Below are positions 5,095-12,833 of a stretch of 24,610 bases of DNA, piece after piece (position 1 is the stretch's first letter; every line of letters starts with the position of its first letter). Position numbers and translations under genes: made by a program. The notes beneath the pieces are model-generated. The model saw only the letters and a list, made by a program, of their open reading frames with translations, was not told where the DNA came from and ran no database searches. Origin of the DNA: a virus; IMG/VR virus record IMGVR_UViG_3300045970_000580, positions 1-24,610 of that record. One strand, given 5' to 3'.

Positions 5095-8088
5095 TTACAT
5101 TGGTCCTTCTGCTGGTGGCATTTCTCCACCACCTATATCTTCACCGCCACCCATATCACCACCCATATCTTCTCCACCACCCATATCCGCCATATTTCCT
5201 AAATCGGATGATATACCGCTTGGTGATACTCCTACACTACGTAAATTTGGATCTTCTGGTTTAGCAACATCGGTATCTGCATGTTCCTCGGCCCATAACT
5301 GTTCGTTTTCTTGCATTTCTTCTTCTGATAAACCCAAGTACCTAGTCAGTATAAATCGTTTAGCCAAGTATGGGAATTGTTCTATTTGTGTAAATGACTG
5401 TATTCTAGCCGTATCAATATCGGCCTGACGGTATTTTGTAAAGTTTTGCGGTTCATTAAATTTTAAATCAAACACACTAGCGTCTATGTTGATACCACGG
5501 AATCGCATAAACAACTTAAATTCTCGATCTAAGGTTGTCGCCATTGCATTCTGCAATCTAACACAATACTGATTAAACCGCCATTCTTGAATCATGGCCA
5601 TACCAACTTTACCATCAGAATAAGTATTTTGTGCTTCATCTGTTTGTGTCGGCAAATAACTACTTGGTATTTTTAAACCACGGAACATTTTATTTGTGAA
5701 AAAACGGAGATCTGAAATTTCGCCTAAATTCGAATTGAAATTCATAACTCCGCAATCAAGAGCAAATGTATGATAATTGTGGTACTTTTCGTCTACATCA
5801 ATAGTAAGTGTACCTACTTCTATCGGGGAATCCAAATACTCAATAGATATAATTTTGTGATTAAATAATTCGGCTTCTTTTCTAAATTGCCTCCAGTTCT
5901 TGTAACCATGGCGTGTTACTCCTACTTTTAATTGCGACTCGGTAATCCCTGTTTTATCCCAATTTGCAGATTTTGTATCTTTATTGATACCTAAGTAATA
6001 GCTCACAAACTCAGAATCAGCATTAAGTTTGTCAACTAATGTCCTAGTATTTTCTTGATGCGATGTTTTTCCTAAAAGCATAGATTGTATTTTAGCTAAT
6101 ACCGTATTATCAAATTTTACTTCTTGATTAGCATAATACTTTTCGCGAGTGCCTTCTGCATTCATAAATTTTGAAGATGCTTTGCCTATTTTGTTATTTC
6201 TTTCTTCGTACTCTTCAGTACCTCTAAATTTATCCCAACCTTCCTTTTGCGCAGTAGTAAATTTATCATAGAATTCGGGGTCAGTCTGTAACATCTCGTT
6301 TAACTTAGTATTGACAATTTTAAATGCTTTTCTAGAATTTTGAGCCCTAATTTCTCTATCTTCATCAGATAAGTTTGCTACATAATTACTAATACCTGTT
6401 GAAATACCATCACATCTATGTTTATATTCTTCATCTGAATGATTTTCCCAAATTTCGTGCATATTTTGACTGTGATAATAAATATGATCTTTAGCAGACA
6501 TAAAACATAGATTTTCAGGAGTATTATTATATCTGTCAAAATCCTTATGGTGTCTTACTTCATAATTCCCATTGCTATAATCGGGGTTGCATACTTCATA
6601 TTTCACCAACGTATCTTTAAAATAATCAGCAACCATTTGGTGTGTAAATACCCATTCTTTTGTTGCGGTATCATAAACTTGTTCATAGTCTTTGCGCAGA
6701 TTGGTTATTTTTAATGTACGGCGATTATGTGGTATCATACTTTCACCAATAGACAATTGGTCTGCGCGTAATGTCCCTTTGCCAATAATAGGGAACTTAT
6801 GATCGGGAGTAACAATCATATCTTTTCCATTATCTAAAGTAATTTTCATAACTTTTGCAGACTTTTGTGTTACTCCAGCCCAACTTACTATACCAGGTAC
6901 GATATGACCGTTTTCTGGATTACATGAATATACCCAGTTTTCTTTGCCATTTTTATATTCTTCGGTCATCTCAGTCAATGTTAAAGTTCTACCATCTAAT
7001 AACGGAACTTTCGTATCCATAGTTAAACAGCCACCGGGAAGTATGCTAACATCAGAGCCTTTTCCTTCTGATGAAACCGGAAAGAAAAAGTCTTCATTCT
7101 GACTGATCGGATTATAGGTCGCATCCATCATATTTTGCCCATTGCCGCTGTGCGTTGGAATCCTACGTTGATGAACTTCATTTTTAACTCGTTCAACAAA
7201 GGCCATAGCCAAGTGTGCTGGCATTCCACCCACATCAATTTTAAATATCCTACGTTCTGGGGCACGTTGTATGCGATATATTAGAATTGACTCTTCTAAC
7301 ATTTCTTTTTGTTTAAATACTTTAAATATATTTTCTAATACTGAGTTACCAAATGGCCATGCTGCATCTAATCCCTCACCCAATGATATATGTACCACAT
7401 GCTCTGCGTTGATCACCGACTCGTTTTTTGCATTAGAAAATCTTGATCCACCACCTGCCCCGGTTACTGCCGGAGTGTATGATCCACCAGGATTGCCAAT
7501 TGCAGGCCGATTCATATAAGTATCCGATGTTGTAACTGCGGTCACTGTTAAATTTTGTAGATTGACATTTAATTCTTTCAAAACGTATTGTTCTGGAGAT
7601 TTACCATCAGATTCATTCACTATGACTTTAGTTACCTTAGACATTTCAGTCCATAGTAATTTAAACGTTTCTGGATCTCGGACGAACACTTGATCCCCAT
7701 ACTTCACACAGTTACGGAATAACTTAAAGATACGTTTATCAAATTGATTTAGTTTATACCACTGTCTTAACTGCTCTTTGATGATTTTAATTTCATTATC
7801 GGTTGGTTTTTCATTGAATTCGATATTAAATGCGGTTCCATTTTCTACGTTAGTTTGCGTTGAGAATTCAGCCAATATATCTAATGCAGCTGATACTTCG
7901 GAATCTTGGTCCATTTGCTCGTATTGGTTATATCGTTCAATACGGTTCGGGTGTCCTACATACACATCTGGTAATTGAGATTGATAATTCTTAACCCCAA
8001 AAGAGGCTGAAGAGTCACTTGTATTTCCGCTGATTGGACTTAGTGAAGTTCCAGGTATTGCAGATTTAAAATGTTTGCGCCACGTCAT
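5095..8088 (-). CDS. 20: Portal vertex protein gp20, interrupted in-frame by an intein
   Basis: Portal ring of the head: nucleates prohead assembly and is the DNA gate. The 997-codon frame is two exteins around a 432-residue intein. The N-extein (1-353) includes DVYVGHPNRIERYNQYEQMD and the conserved run up to DVSILPGG. The C-extein (786-997) resumes SNLGEISDLRFFTNKMFRGL, so splicing restores the highly conserved gp20 stretch LPGG-x-NLGEI. The spliced protein is 565 residues, in the range of T4-like portals (T4: 524). The C-terminus is a Met/Gly/Glu-rich tail (GGGEDMGGDMGGGEDIGGGE). ATG at 8086-8088 with AAGGA upstream, and a late promoter CATAAATA at 8111-8118. It heads the head operon, as in T4. 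Confidence 0.95.
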   Translation of the reverse strand: MTWRKHFKSAIPGTSLSPISGNTSDSSASFGVKNYQSQLPDVYVGHPNRIERYNQYEQMDQDSEVSAALDILAEFSTQTNVENGTAFNIEFNEKPTDNEIKIIKEQLRQWYKLNQFDKRIFKLFRNCVKYGDQVFVRDPETFKLLWTEMSKVTKVIVNESDGKSPEQYVLKELNVNLQNLTVTAVTTSDTYMNRPAIGNPGGSYTPAVTGAGGGSRFSNAKNESVINAEHVVHISLGEGLDAAWPFGNSVLENIFKVFKQKEMLEESILIYRIQRAPERRIFKIDVGGMPAHLAMAFVERVKNEVHQRRIPTHSGNGQNMMDATYNPISQNEDFFFPVSSEGKGSDVSILPGGCLTMDTKVPLLDGRTLTLTEMTEEYKNGKENWVYSCNPENGHIVPGIVSWAGVTQKSAKVMKITLDNGKDMIVTPDHKFPIIGKGTLRADQLSIGESMIPHNRRTLKITNLRKDYEQVYDTATKEWVFTHQMVADYFKDTLVKYEVCNPDYSNGNYEVRHHKDFDRYNNTPENLCFMSAKDHIYYHSQNMHEIWENHSDEEYKHRCDGISTGISNYVANLSDEDREIRAQNSRKAFKIVNTKLNEMLQTDPEFYDKFTTAQKEGWDKFRGTEEYEERNNKIGKASSKFMNAEGTREKYYANQEVKFDNTVLAKIQSMLLGKTSHQENTRTLVDKLNADSEFVSYYLGINKDTKSANWDKTGITESQLKVGVTRHGYKNWRQFRKEAELFNHKIISIEYLDSPIEVGTLTIDVDEKYHNYHTFALDCGVMNFNSNLGEISDLRFFTNKMFRGLKIPSSYLPTQTDEAQNTYSDGKVGMAMIQEWRFNQYCVRLQNAMATTLDREFKLFMRFRGINIDASVFDLKFNEPQNFTKYRQADIDTARIQSFTQIEQFPYLAKRFILTRYLGLSEEEMQENEQLWAEEHADTDVAKPEDPNLRSVGVSPSGISSDLGNMADMGGGEDMGGDMGGGEDIGGGEMPPAEGPM
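5734..7029 (-). mobile_element. Intein with HNH-type homing endonuclease in gp20
   Basis: 432 codons, residues 354-785 of the gp20 frame. Block A: CLTMDTKVPLLDG starting with the nucleophile Cys1. Block B: MIVTPDHKF with the TxxH motif. Middle: VRHHKDFDRYNNTPENL...DHIYYH (His at 513/514), an HNH-like nuclease core, then a helical, possibly DNA-binding stretch. Block F/G: VGTLTIDVDEKYHNY, then CGVMNFN ending in the cyclising Asn785; the +1 extein residue is Ser. The penultimate residue is Phe, not the usual His, so C-terminal cleavage may be slower or depend on another residue. It is inserted in the most conserved part of the portal (LPGG|SNLGEI), as expected for an intein that must splice to persist. 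Confidence 0.93.
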
Positions 8089-8110
8089 ATTATAGTTGTT
8101 CCTTATGTGT

Positions 8111-8118
8111 TATTTATG
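8111..8118 (-). promoter_or_regulatory. T4-type late promoter for gp20
   Basis: CATAAATA on the minus strand (7 of 8 to TATAAATA), 23 bases upstream of the gp20 start codon and 32 bases beyond the tape-measure stop codon. A start about six bases downstream leaves a short leader holding AAGGA. Confidence 0.65.
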
Positions 8119-8149
8119 CTTTGGATATTATAAGCGAATATTTTTGATA

Positions 8150-11100
8150 TTAGTTAGTATTGGTGTGTATCTTTCTAAGGTAACTATTGCTTTCGTTTGT
8201 GGCAGTCAATAACGATTTTAAAATATCCTCTTGACTACTAAACTTATCGATTAACGAGTTAATTCCATCTACCATATTTTTAGTATGTGATTTTTCTGTG
8301 GTCGATTTTTCTTCTGCGGGTTTAGATTTATCCGAAGGTTTATATATATTTGCCCCCGCAGATGCACCATTTTGTTCGGCCGACGGGGGAGTTAGTACGG
8401 TAGCAGCATTTGGTGTATTGCTCCCTAATAGTTTATTAACTCCGCCAGCAAGGCCTAATGCACCTATTTGTAAAGCACTTGGTAAACTAGAAGATAGTTT
8501 TTTCATACTTATGGCAACTTGATCTAGTTTCACAGGGTCTAAATTACTTAATGATAGTAAATCGGTAGTTAAACTTTTAAATCCAGATGCACCACCTGCT
8601 GCTAAAGCTAATAACCCCGGAATCATAGTAGCTAATCCACCCCCAATTGCAAATAATCCCTTTCCAATTTGTACTAGATTGGCACCAGAAGCCCCATTTG
8701 AAAGATCTATAATTGACGAAGTTATGCCTTTAAATACCTTTACTATATTATCGCCTACACTAGAAAATACGTCTTTAATTCCAGAAAAAATCGAAGTTAT
8801 TACTGGTCCAGCTACTTTAAGTACTTCAACTATGCCATTACTCACACTAGTAATTATACCGCCGATATTAGATAATATCGAGGTAATTATTGGCCCAGCC
8901 ACAGAGAGAATATCAGCTATTCCACCAAATATAACCTTAATTAGTTTTCCAATTGGCTCCATTGCAGGTATTGCAGACTTAAAGGCTTCGGCTAATAGCC
9001 ATATTGACCCAGCCATCGCCGCCATTAAACCAATACCAATACCAACTGCTACCATAACTGGACCTGCACCCATTATTCCGGCCATTATAGCAAATGCCCC
9101 CACGGCAACCGTAGCTTTACCTATAGATTCCCAATCAACTTCCGCAAATATTTTTAATGCTTTGCCCAGTACAAACACAGCACCGCCTATGCCTATTAAT
9201 GCACCCACCCCCATTAATACTTTTGTTGATCCAAGTGCTGTTAGCCCATTTGCCAATCCCCTTAGTACTCCGCCGATTGCGTTGCCTGCCCCAGCACCTA
9301 TGCTGCCTATTCCTTTACCAATACCAGATAATCCTTTACCTAAGCCATCCATCACTTTGCTTGAACCACCTTTTCTACCACCACGTTCTTTACTTTTACT
9401 ACCTTTGTCTCCACCTCCCGAAAATAAATCCGGTAAGCTAGGCATTTTAAACATGCCCAATAATGATAAGGCTAACGGCGCAATAGCTAATACTGCTGTC
9501 CCGATACCAGCTAACGGTGCGGCCCATGCAGGCATTGATCCGGCTTTTGCTGCTAAGTCTGATATTGCTTTGACCGAATCTTGGATAGTAACAATAGTAT
9601 CGCGCACAGAGGTAGCAAAAGTTCCAAGATTCGATAGGGCAATATTTTGCATATCTTTAGCGAAGGTTTGTTGTAATGCCATCAATTGAACTTCTGGTGT
9701 CTTTAAATCCTTAGTATCTTTTTTATTTTTATTCGCCAGTTCTGCAATTTGTGCTGCGGTTAAGGAAGCATTTGCAAATTTTTGTGTATATTGAGCAGTA
9801 TCGTTTATAGCCTTTGCTATTTCAACCCCTGGTCCACTTCTTGCTTTACCTAATGTTGTGCCTAATTCGTTTGCATCTTTTAACATCTGAGGACCGTATT
9901 TTTGATACCCGTCTGTTACTGTTTGTACATCTAAGGTATGTGCTTCGGATGCCTTAAATTGGTCATCTTGACTTTGTGCTAATGCCGAACTCAATGCTCT
10001 AGAAGCAGCAATATCAGAGCTGATAACATTACCATATATTTTCTTTTCCCTAAATGCCCTTTGATCAACCTCGCTCATTGCTGCCATAGCAGAAACCGTT
10101 TTTAATCTTTCTACTTCTGACATCCCATTCAATACCGAGTTAAATGCCAATGTATCATTTTCTTGTCGCACTTTTTCGAGTCTAGCTTTAGCATCTTGAC
10201 CAGTTAGATCCGAAATTAATTTTAAATTTTTAGCATAATCTTGAGTAGCATTTGAAATAGTAACAGCCGTGGTATCAGATTTTAATTTACCTGCAGGACC
10301 CGCCATCAATGCCATAGTTTGTGCAGTAGCGTCTGCTTGCTCATCCATTGACATACCTAAAGCAAACATACTATTTCTTGCTTTTTCTCCGCCAGCAGCC
10401 ATTGACTCCGCCATTCTTTTACTCGCTATCCCCACACCTAAACCGGTTTTAGAGAGTATATCTTTATTTGTCGAAACTGCCTTTGAAAATTGCTCTAATG
10501 TCATACCACCATTTAATGCCGTTTGCGTCATTTCTATCATACCACCAGCATATATGGCACCAGCATTCGACATAGTTTGGAATTCAGTAATAAGTTTGCT
10601 AGTCTGGGTAAACATGAAACCCACACCTTCTTTAGCTAATCCCGCTAATGCATCTGATGCACCACCTAAGGCAGACCCTAGTAGTGAGGCACCAACACCT
10701 AACGCACCCACTCTACCTCCGGCTCCGGCAGTAGCTTTACCAAAATCAGATAGGGCATTAGTTCCTACATGAGCGGCTGCATTACCCATGTCCACCATAC
10801 CCTTCATAAAGGTTTCGGCCATGCCCATTGCATCGCCACTAAATGCCTTGCTTATTGATTCTTTTATCGCTGATCCTGCAGATTTAGCTAAAGCCCCAGC
10901 CATTGATCCCATTGCATTCTTTACCTGTTGACTTGCTTCGTTACGTGCATTTATTTCTTCAAGGTAAGACTTTTCCAAAAGTCTTCGACTCTTTGATGTT
11001 CCCTCCGACATTTCCCCAATTTCACGACGCAGTCTTTCTAAATCGTTAGACAACGATTCAGAGGTTAATAACCCCTCTTTTTGCATACGAATAGTATTTT

Positions 11101-11320
11101 GCAAATGAGACCTAGTATTGTTAATTTCTTTCTTTGCTTCTTCTCGTAATTTTTCCCTAGATTTAAGTTCAGAATAAACCACCTTCTCCATGTCAGCCGC
11201 AGTTTTCCCAAGTGTGCGCAAATTTTTAGCAACATCTTCTATATCTTTAGCTAAAAATTTTCCAGTACGAGTTAAATACTCCTTCATTGGTTCTAATTCT
11301 GAATCGATTTCCTCGGCCAT
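8150..11320 (-). CDS. Tail tape-measure-like protein (gp29 role)
   Basis: A 1056-residue protein, the longest complete tail gene here. The N-terminal 150 residues are charged and helical (coiled-coil like). Then comes an Ala/Gly/Met-rich helical body. A hydrophobic segment lies near 593-623, a Lys/Gly-rich linker near 632-654 (GDKGSKSKERGGRKGG), and a long hydrophobic region near 700-900 has several membrane-like helices (for example GALIGIGGAVFVLGKAL), followed by repeated GGIITSVSNGIVEVL / GPVITSIFSGI units. This architecture is typical of tape measure proteins, which set tail length and can enter the host membrane at infection. T4's tape measure gp29 is about 590 residues; if this is the equivalent, the tail is longer or the protein has additional domains. 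It is divergent from gp26/gp51. No direct gp29 motif is recognised, so the call is by architecture and neighbours. Confidence 0.7.
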   Translation of the reverse strand: MAEEIDSELEPMKEYLTRTGKFLAKDIEDVAKNLRTLGKTAADMEKVVYSELKSREKLREEAKKEINNTRSHLQNTIRMQKEGLLTSESLSNDLERLRREIGEMSEGTSKSRRLLEKSYLEEINARNEASQQVKNAMGSMAGALAKSAGSAIKESISKAFSGDAMGMAETFMKGMVDMGNAAAHVGTNALSDFGKATAGAGGRVGALGVGASLLGSALGGASDALAGLAKEGVGFMFTQTSKLITEFQTMSNAGAIYAGGMIEMTQTALNGGMTLEQFSKAVSTNKDILSKTGLGVGIASKRMAESMAAGGEKARNSMFALGMSMDEQADATAQTMALMAGPAGKLKSDTTAVTISNATQDYAKNLKLISDLTGQDAKARLEKVRQENDTLAFNSVLNGMSEVERLKTVSAMAAMSEVDQRAFREKKIYGNVISSDIAASRALSSALAQSQDDQFKASEAHTLDVQTVTDGYQKYGPQMLKDANELGTTLGKARSGPGVEIAKAINDTAQYTQKFANASLTAAQIAELANKNKKDTKDLKTPEVQLMALQQTFAKDMQNIALSNLGTFATSVRDTIVTIQDSVKAISDLAAKAGSMPAWAAPLAGIGTAVLAIAPLALSLLGMFKMPSLPDLFSGGGDKGSKSKERGGRKGGSSKVMDGLGKGLSGIGKGIGSIGAGAGNAIGGVLRGLANGLTALGSTKVLMGVGALIGIGGAVFVLGKALKIFAEVDWESIGKATVAVGAFAIMAGIMGAGPVMVAVGIGIGLMAAMAGSIWLLAEAFKSAIPAMEPIGKLIKVIFGGIADILSVAGPIITSILSNIGGIITSVSNGIVEVLKVAGPVITSIFSGIKDVFSSVGDNIVKVFKGITSSIIDLSNGASGANLVQIGKGLFAIGGGLATMIPGLLALAAGGASGFKSLTTDLLSLSNLDPVKLDQVAISMKKLSSSLPSALQIGALGLAGGVNKLLGSNTPNAATVLTPPSAEQNGASAGANIYKPSDKSKPAEEKSTTEKSHTKNMVDGINSLIDKFSSQEDILKSLLTATNESNSYLRKIHTNTN

Positions 11321-11344
11321 TTTATAATTCCCTCTTTTTACAGG

Positions 11345-11352
11345 TATAAATA
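11345..11352 (+). promoter_or_regulatory. T4-type late promoter for gp26/gp51
   Basis: Perfect TATAAATA followed by CTAG, as in the T4 late consensus TATAAATACTATT. It points right, about 75 bases upstream of the gp26 start, and forms one arm of an inverted repeat with the opposite promoter at 11366-11373. Confidence 0.8.
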
Positions 11353-11365
11353 CTAGTGTATAGTT

Positions 11366-11373
11366 TATTTATA
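11366..11373 (-). promoter_or_regulatory. T4-type late promoter for tape-measure gene
   Basis: Perfect TATAAATA on the minus strand, about 46 bases upstream of the tape-measure start codon. It faces the plus-strand late promoter with 13 bases between them. Arms GTATAAATA / TATTTATAC make a 9-bp inverted repeat, so the two RNA polymerase footprints overlap and the expected start points nearly coincide. Confidence 0.8.
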
Positions 11374-11425
11374 CTCAAAATTAACTAGATTTTGATATAA
11401 GAAACCAAATTTAAAAGGACAAAAT

Positions 11426-12271
11426 ATGAACCAGAATAATAACCCATTACAGAAACACTTTCGTCAACCATCAATATATATCCAATTAACGTCTAAAGGA
11501 CAATTTTGGAAGGATGGTGCGGTCGACTTAGGGGTAACCGGAGAACTACCAATTTACCCAATGACAGCAAAAGATGAAGTAACTCTACGCACTCCAGACG
11601 CATTACTAAACGGTACTAGCGTAGTCGATGTTATTCAATCTTGCTGCCCAAATATCAAAAATGCTTGGGAAATGCCTTCGGTAGACGTCGACTCAACATT
11701 GATTGCTATACGTATCGCAAGCTATGGTCAAAGTATGGGTGTCACATCTAAATGCCCAAAATGTAACGAAGAACACGATTACGATATAGATTTGCATAAC
11801 GTATTAGCACAGATTAGAATGCCAGATTATAATAAGACATTGACTACAACCGACGGATTAGTAATCAAATTTAAACCCATTAACTATTTACAGGTTTCAA
11901 AAGCAGCCGGGATCGTATTCGAAGAAGAGAAGTTGATTAGGGCATTAGCCGATACAACTACAGATGAAGAGGTACGCAAACTCGATTTCGCCAAACGTGT
12001 AGATAATATGGTGAATCTAAATAATGAGAATATCACTAACGCAACCGAAAGTATTACCGCAGAAGGAACTATAGTATCCGACCCAAAATTCATCAGCGAA
12101 TACTATCAGAATGCGCAAGGTAGTGTATTACGCGAGGTGCAAGATATGATTAAGCAATTTTCAGAAGAAGTTAGCATTAAACCTATTGATACGTTATGTA
12201 CTTCTTGCAATCACGAGTTTAAATTGAATGTGGAATTTGATTACTCGCATTTTTTCGCCAAAGGCTCTTAA
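11426..12271 (+). CDS. 26: Baseplate hub/assembly protein gp26-like
   Basis: A 281-residue protein resembling the T4 gp26 family of baseplate hub assembly proteins. It opens with a conserved segment (QPSIYIQLTSKGQFWKDGAV, then ELPIYPMTAKDEVTLRTPDA). It has two CxxC pairs, C110-P-K-C113 and C258-T-S-C261, that probably form one zinc ribbon. The ATG follows AAAAGGAC at a good distance and lies downstream of a perfect late promoter. The gene ends TAA at 12269-12271, but a canonical -1 slippery heptamer sits five codons earlier (12250-12256), joining it to the gp51-like frame. It is divergent from the tape-measure-like gene, which fits a tail-assembly chaperone role. Family assignment is from memory of gp26 homologues; T4 gp26 is shorter (about 208 aa). 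Confidence 0.8.
   Translation: MNQNNNPLQKHFRQPSIYIQLTSKGQFWKDGAVDLGVTGELPIYPMTAKDEVTLRTPDALLNGTSVVDVIQSCCPNIKNAWEMPSVDVDSTLIAIRIASYGQSMGVTSKCPKCNEEHDYDIDLHNVLAQIRMPDYNKTLTTTDGLVIKFKPINYLQVSKAAGIVFEEEKLIRALADTTTDEEVRKLDFAKRVDNMVNLNNENITNATESITAEGTIVSDPKFISEYYQNAQGSVLREVQDMIKQFSEEVSIKPIDTLCTSCNHEFKLNVEFDYSHFFAKGS
12250..12256 (+). other. Putative -1 ribosomal frameshift site
   Basis: T TTT TTC in the gp26 reading frame (codons TTT TTC, residues 276-277) fits X XXY YYZ. Both Phe codons re-pair to TTT in the -1 frame. The -1 frame then stays open for 76 codons to TAA at 12484-12486. Small hairpins follow: CGAT-GAA-ATCG (12282-12292) and the perfect ATCTAT-TTG-ATAGAT (12296-12310). Confidence 0.7.
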
Positions 12272-12486
12272 CACTCAGCAACGATGAAATCGTAAATCTA
12301 TTTGATAGATACGAGAAAGAGATTAAGGCCGTAAAAGAAGAATCATTTCGTTTATCGTGGTATATGAGAGGTGGACTCGATATGGGAGATTCTATGTTAT
12401 TGAGTAATCAAGACAAAGAAATTCTAAATAAAATCATATCAGAAAACCTAGAGATTTCGAAAAAGTCAGGATTACCATTTTTTTAA
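12256..12486 (+). CDS. 51: gp51-like domain, read by -1 frameshift from gp26
   Basis: A 76-codon open frame encodes RQRLLTLSNDEIVNLF, a charged helix (DRYEKEIKAVKEES), the signature WYMRGG, and a helical end closing in KKSGLPFF. WYMRGG followed by an acidic helix and an NIE.TK.S.MP-type end is, as I recall, the pattern of the short gp51-type baseplate hub assembly protein that follows gp26 in marine T4-like phages. The frame has no ATG, GTG or TTG between its upstream stop (TGA at 12238-12240) and the ATG at 12364, which would cut the protein through WYMRGG and lacks a ribosome binding site. The likely product is therefore a 353-residue gp26-gp51 fusion made by -1 slippage after residue 277. 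A terminator follows 20 bases after the stop. Confidence 0.75.
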   Translation, partial: RQRLLTLSNDEIVNLFDRYEKEIKAVKEESFRLSWYMRGGLDMGDSMLLSNQDKEILNKIISENLEISKKSGLPFF

Positions 12487-12505
12487 TTTGAAATATTTTA
12501 GAGTT

Positions 12506-12534
12506 AAGGTTGTAGAAATACAACCTTTTCTTTT
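12506..12534 (+). terminator. Rho-independent terminator of gp26/gp51
   Basis: Perfect 9-bp stem AAGGTTGTA / TACAACCTT closed by a GAAA tetraloop (12506-12527), followed by TTCTTTT. It is 20 bases after the gp51-frame stop. On the other strand there is no U-run, so it acts rightward only. Confidence 0.88.
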
Positions 12535-12600
12535 GCCTAACTAGATACCTTTTCTACTCGTGGTATACCATTTATGTAATAATTGATTGATTTACTATTA

Positions 12601-12651
12601 GTTGTCTTTCGCTTTGCTCAATCCAACTGTATTTTCGCTATCGCTCAATAC
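12601..12651 (-). repeat. Twin tandem-G.A hairpins
   Basis: Two adjacent related hairpins, separated by one base. On the minus strand, 12629-12651 reads GTATT-GA-GC-GATA-GC-GA-A-AATAC and 12601-12627 reads GTTG-GA-TT-GA-GC-AAA-GC-GA-AA-GA-CAAC. Outer stems differ but pair (GTATT/AATAC versus GTTG/CAAC), while the GA opposite GA internal loops are kept. This looks like a duplicated RNA module with compensatory change. Confidence 0.6.
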
Positions 12652-12766
12652 GTTTTCTTTTCTTTCTTACTGTAAATTGTTATGGTAATTCTATTAGCTA
12701 ATACATGACTGCTATTATTTGCTTTTGCTTTTAAGGATGCTATCTAACCAGAGCATAGCACACAAA

Positions 12767-12833
12767 TATAAGATGGATTTTAAAAAAAGAACCTGTCAGG
12801 CAAGTCTCCAGAATTTTTAAAATACATCTTATA
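12767..12833 (-). other. Long stem-loop within the noncoding region
   Basis: Arms 12767-12785 and 12815-12833 pair over 19 positions with one mismatch (TATAAGATG.ATTTTAAAA-type arm). The 29-base loop contains the small palindrome CCTGACAGG. Directly abutting it, 12833-12840 can pair with 13033-13040 (GAGCTCGT/ACGAGCTC), which would stack the two helices. Confidence 0.65.

Noticed and set aside
8140-8156. A third copy of the AAACGAGYGTCAAAAAC motif near the gp20 promoter
   Set aside because: Only the TCAAAAA part matches and the distance to TAAATA differs (about 9 bases shorter), so it does not support the bipartite element.
8679-9689. Long plus-strand Pro/Ala/Ile-rich open frame opposite the tape-measure gene
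   Set aside because: A shadow of the Gly/Ala-rich tape-measure codons; it lacks start signals and domain features.
12364-12486. gp51 as an independent gene from the ATG at 12364
   Set aside because: It would begin inside the conserved WYMRGG motif, give only 40 residues and has no ribosome binding site; the frameshift explanation accounts for the whole open frame.
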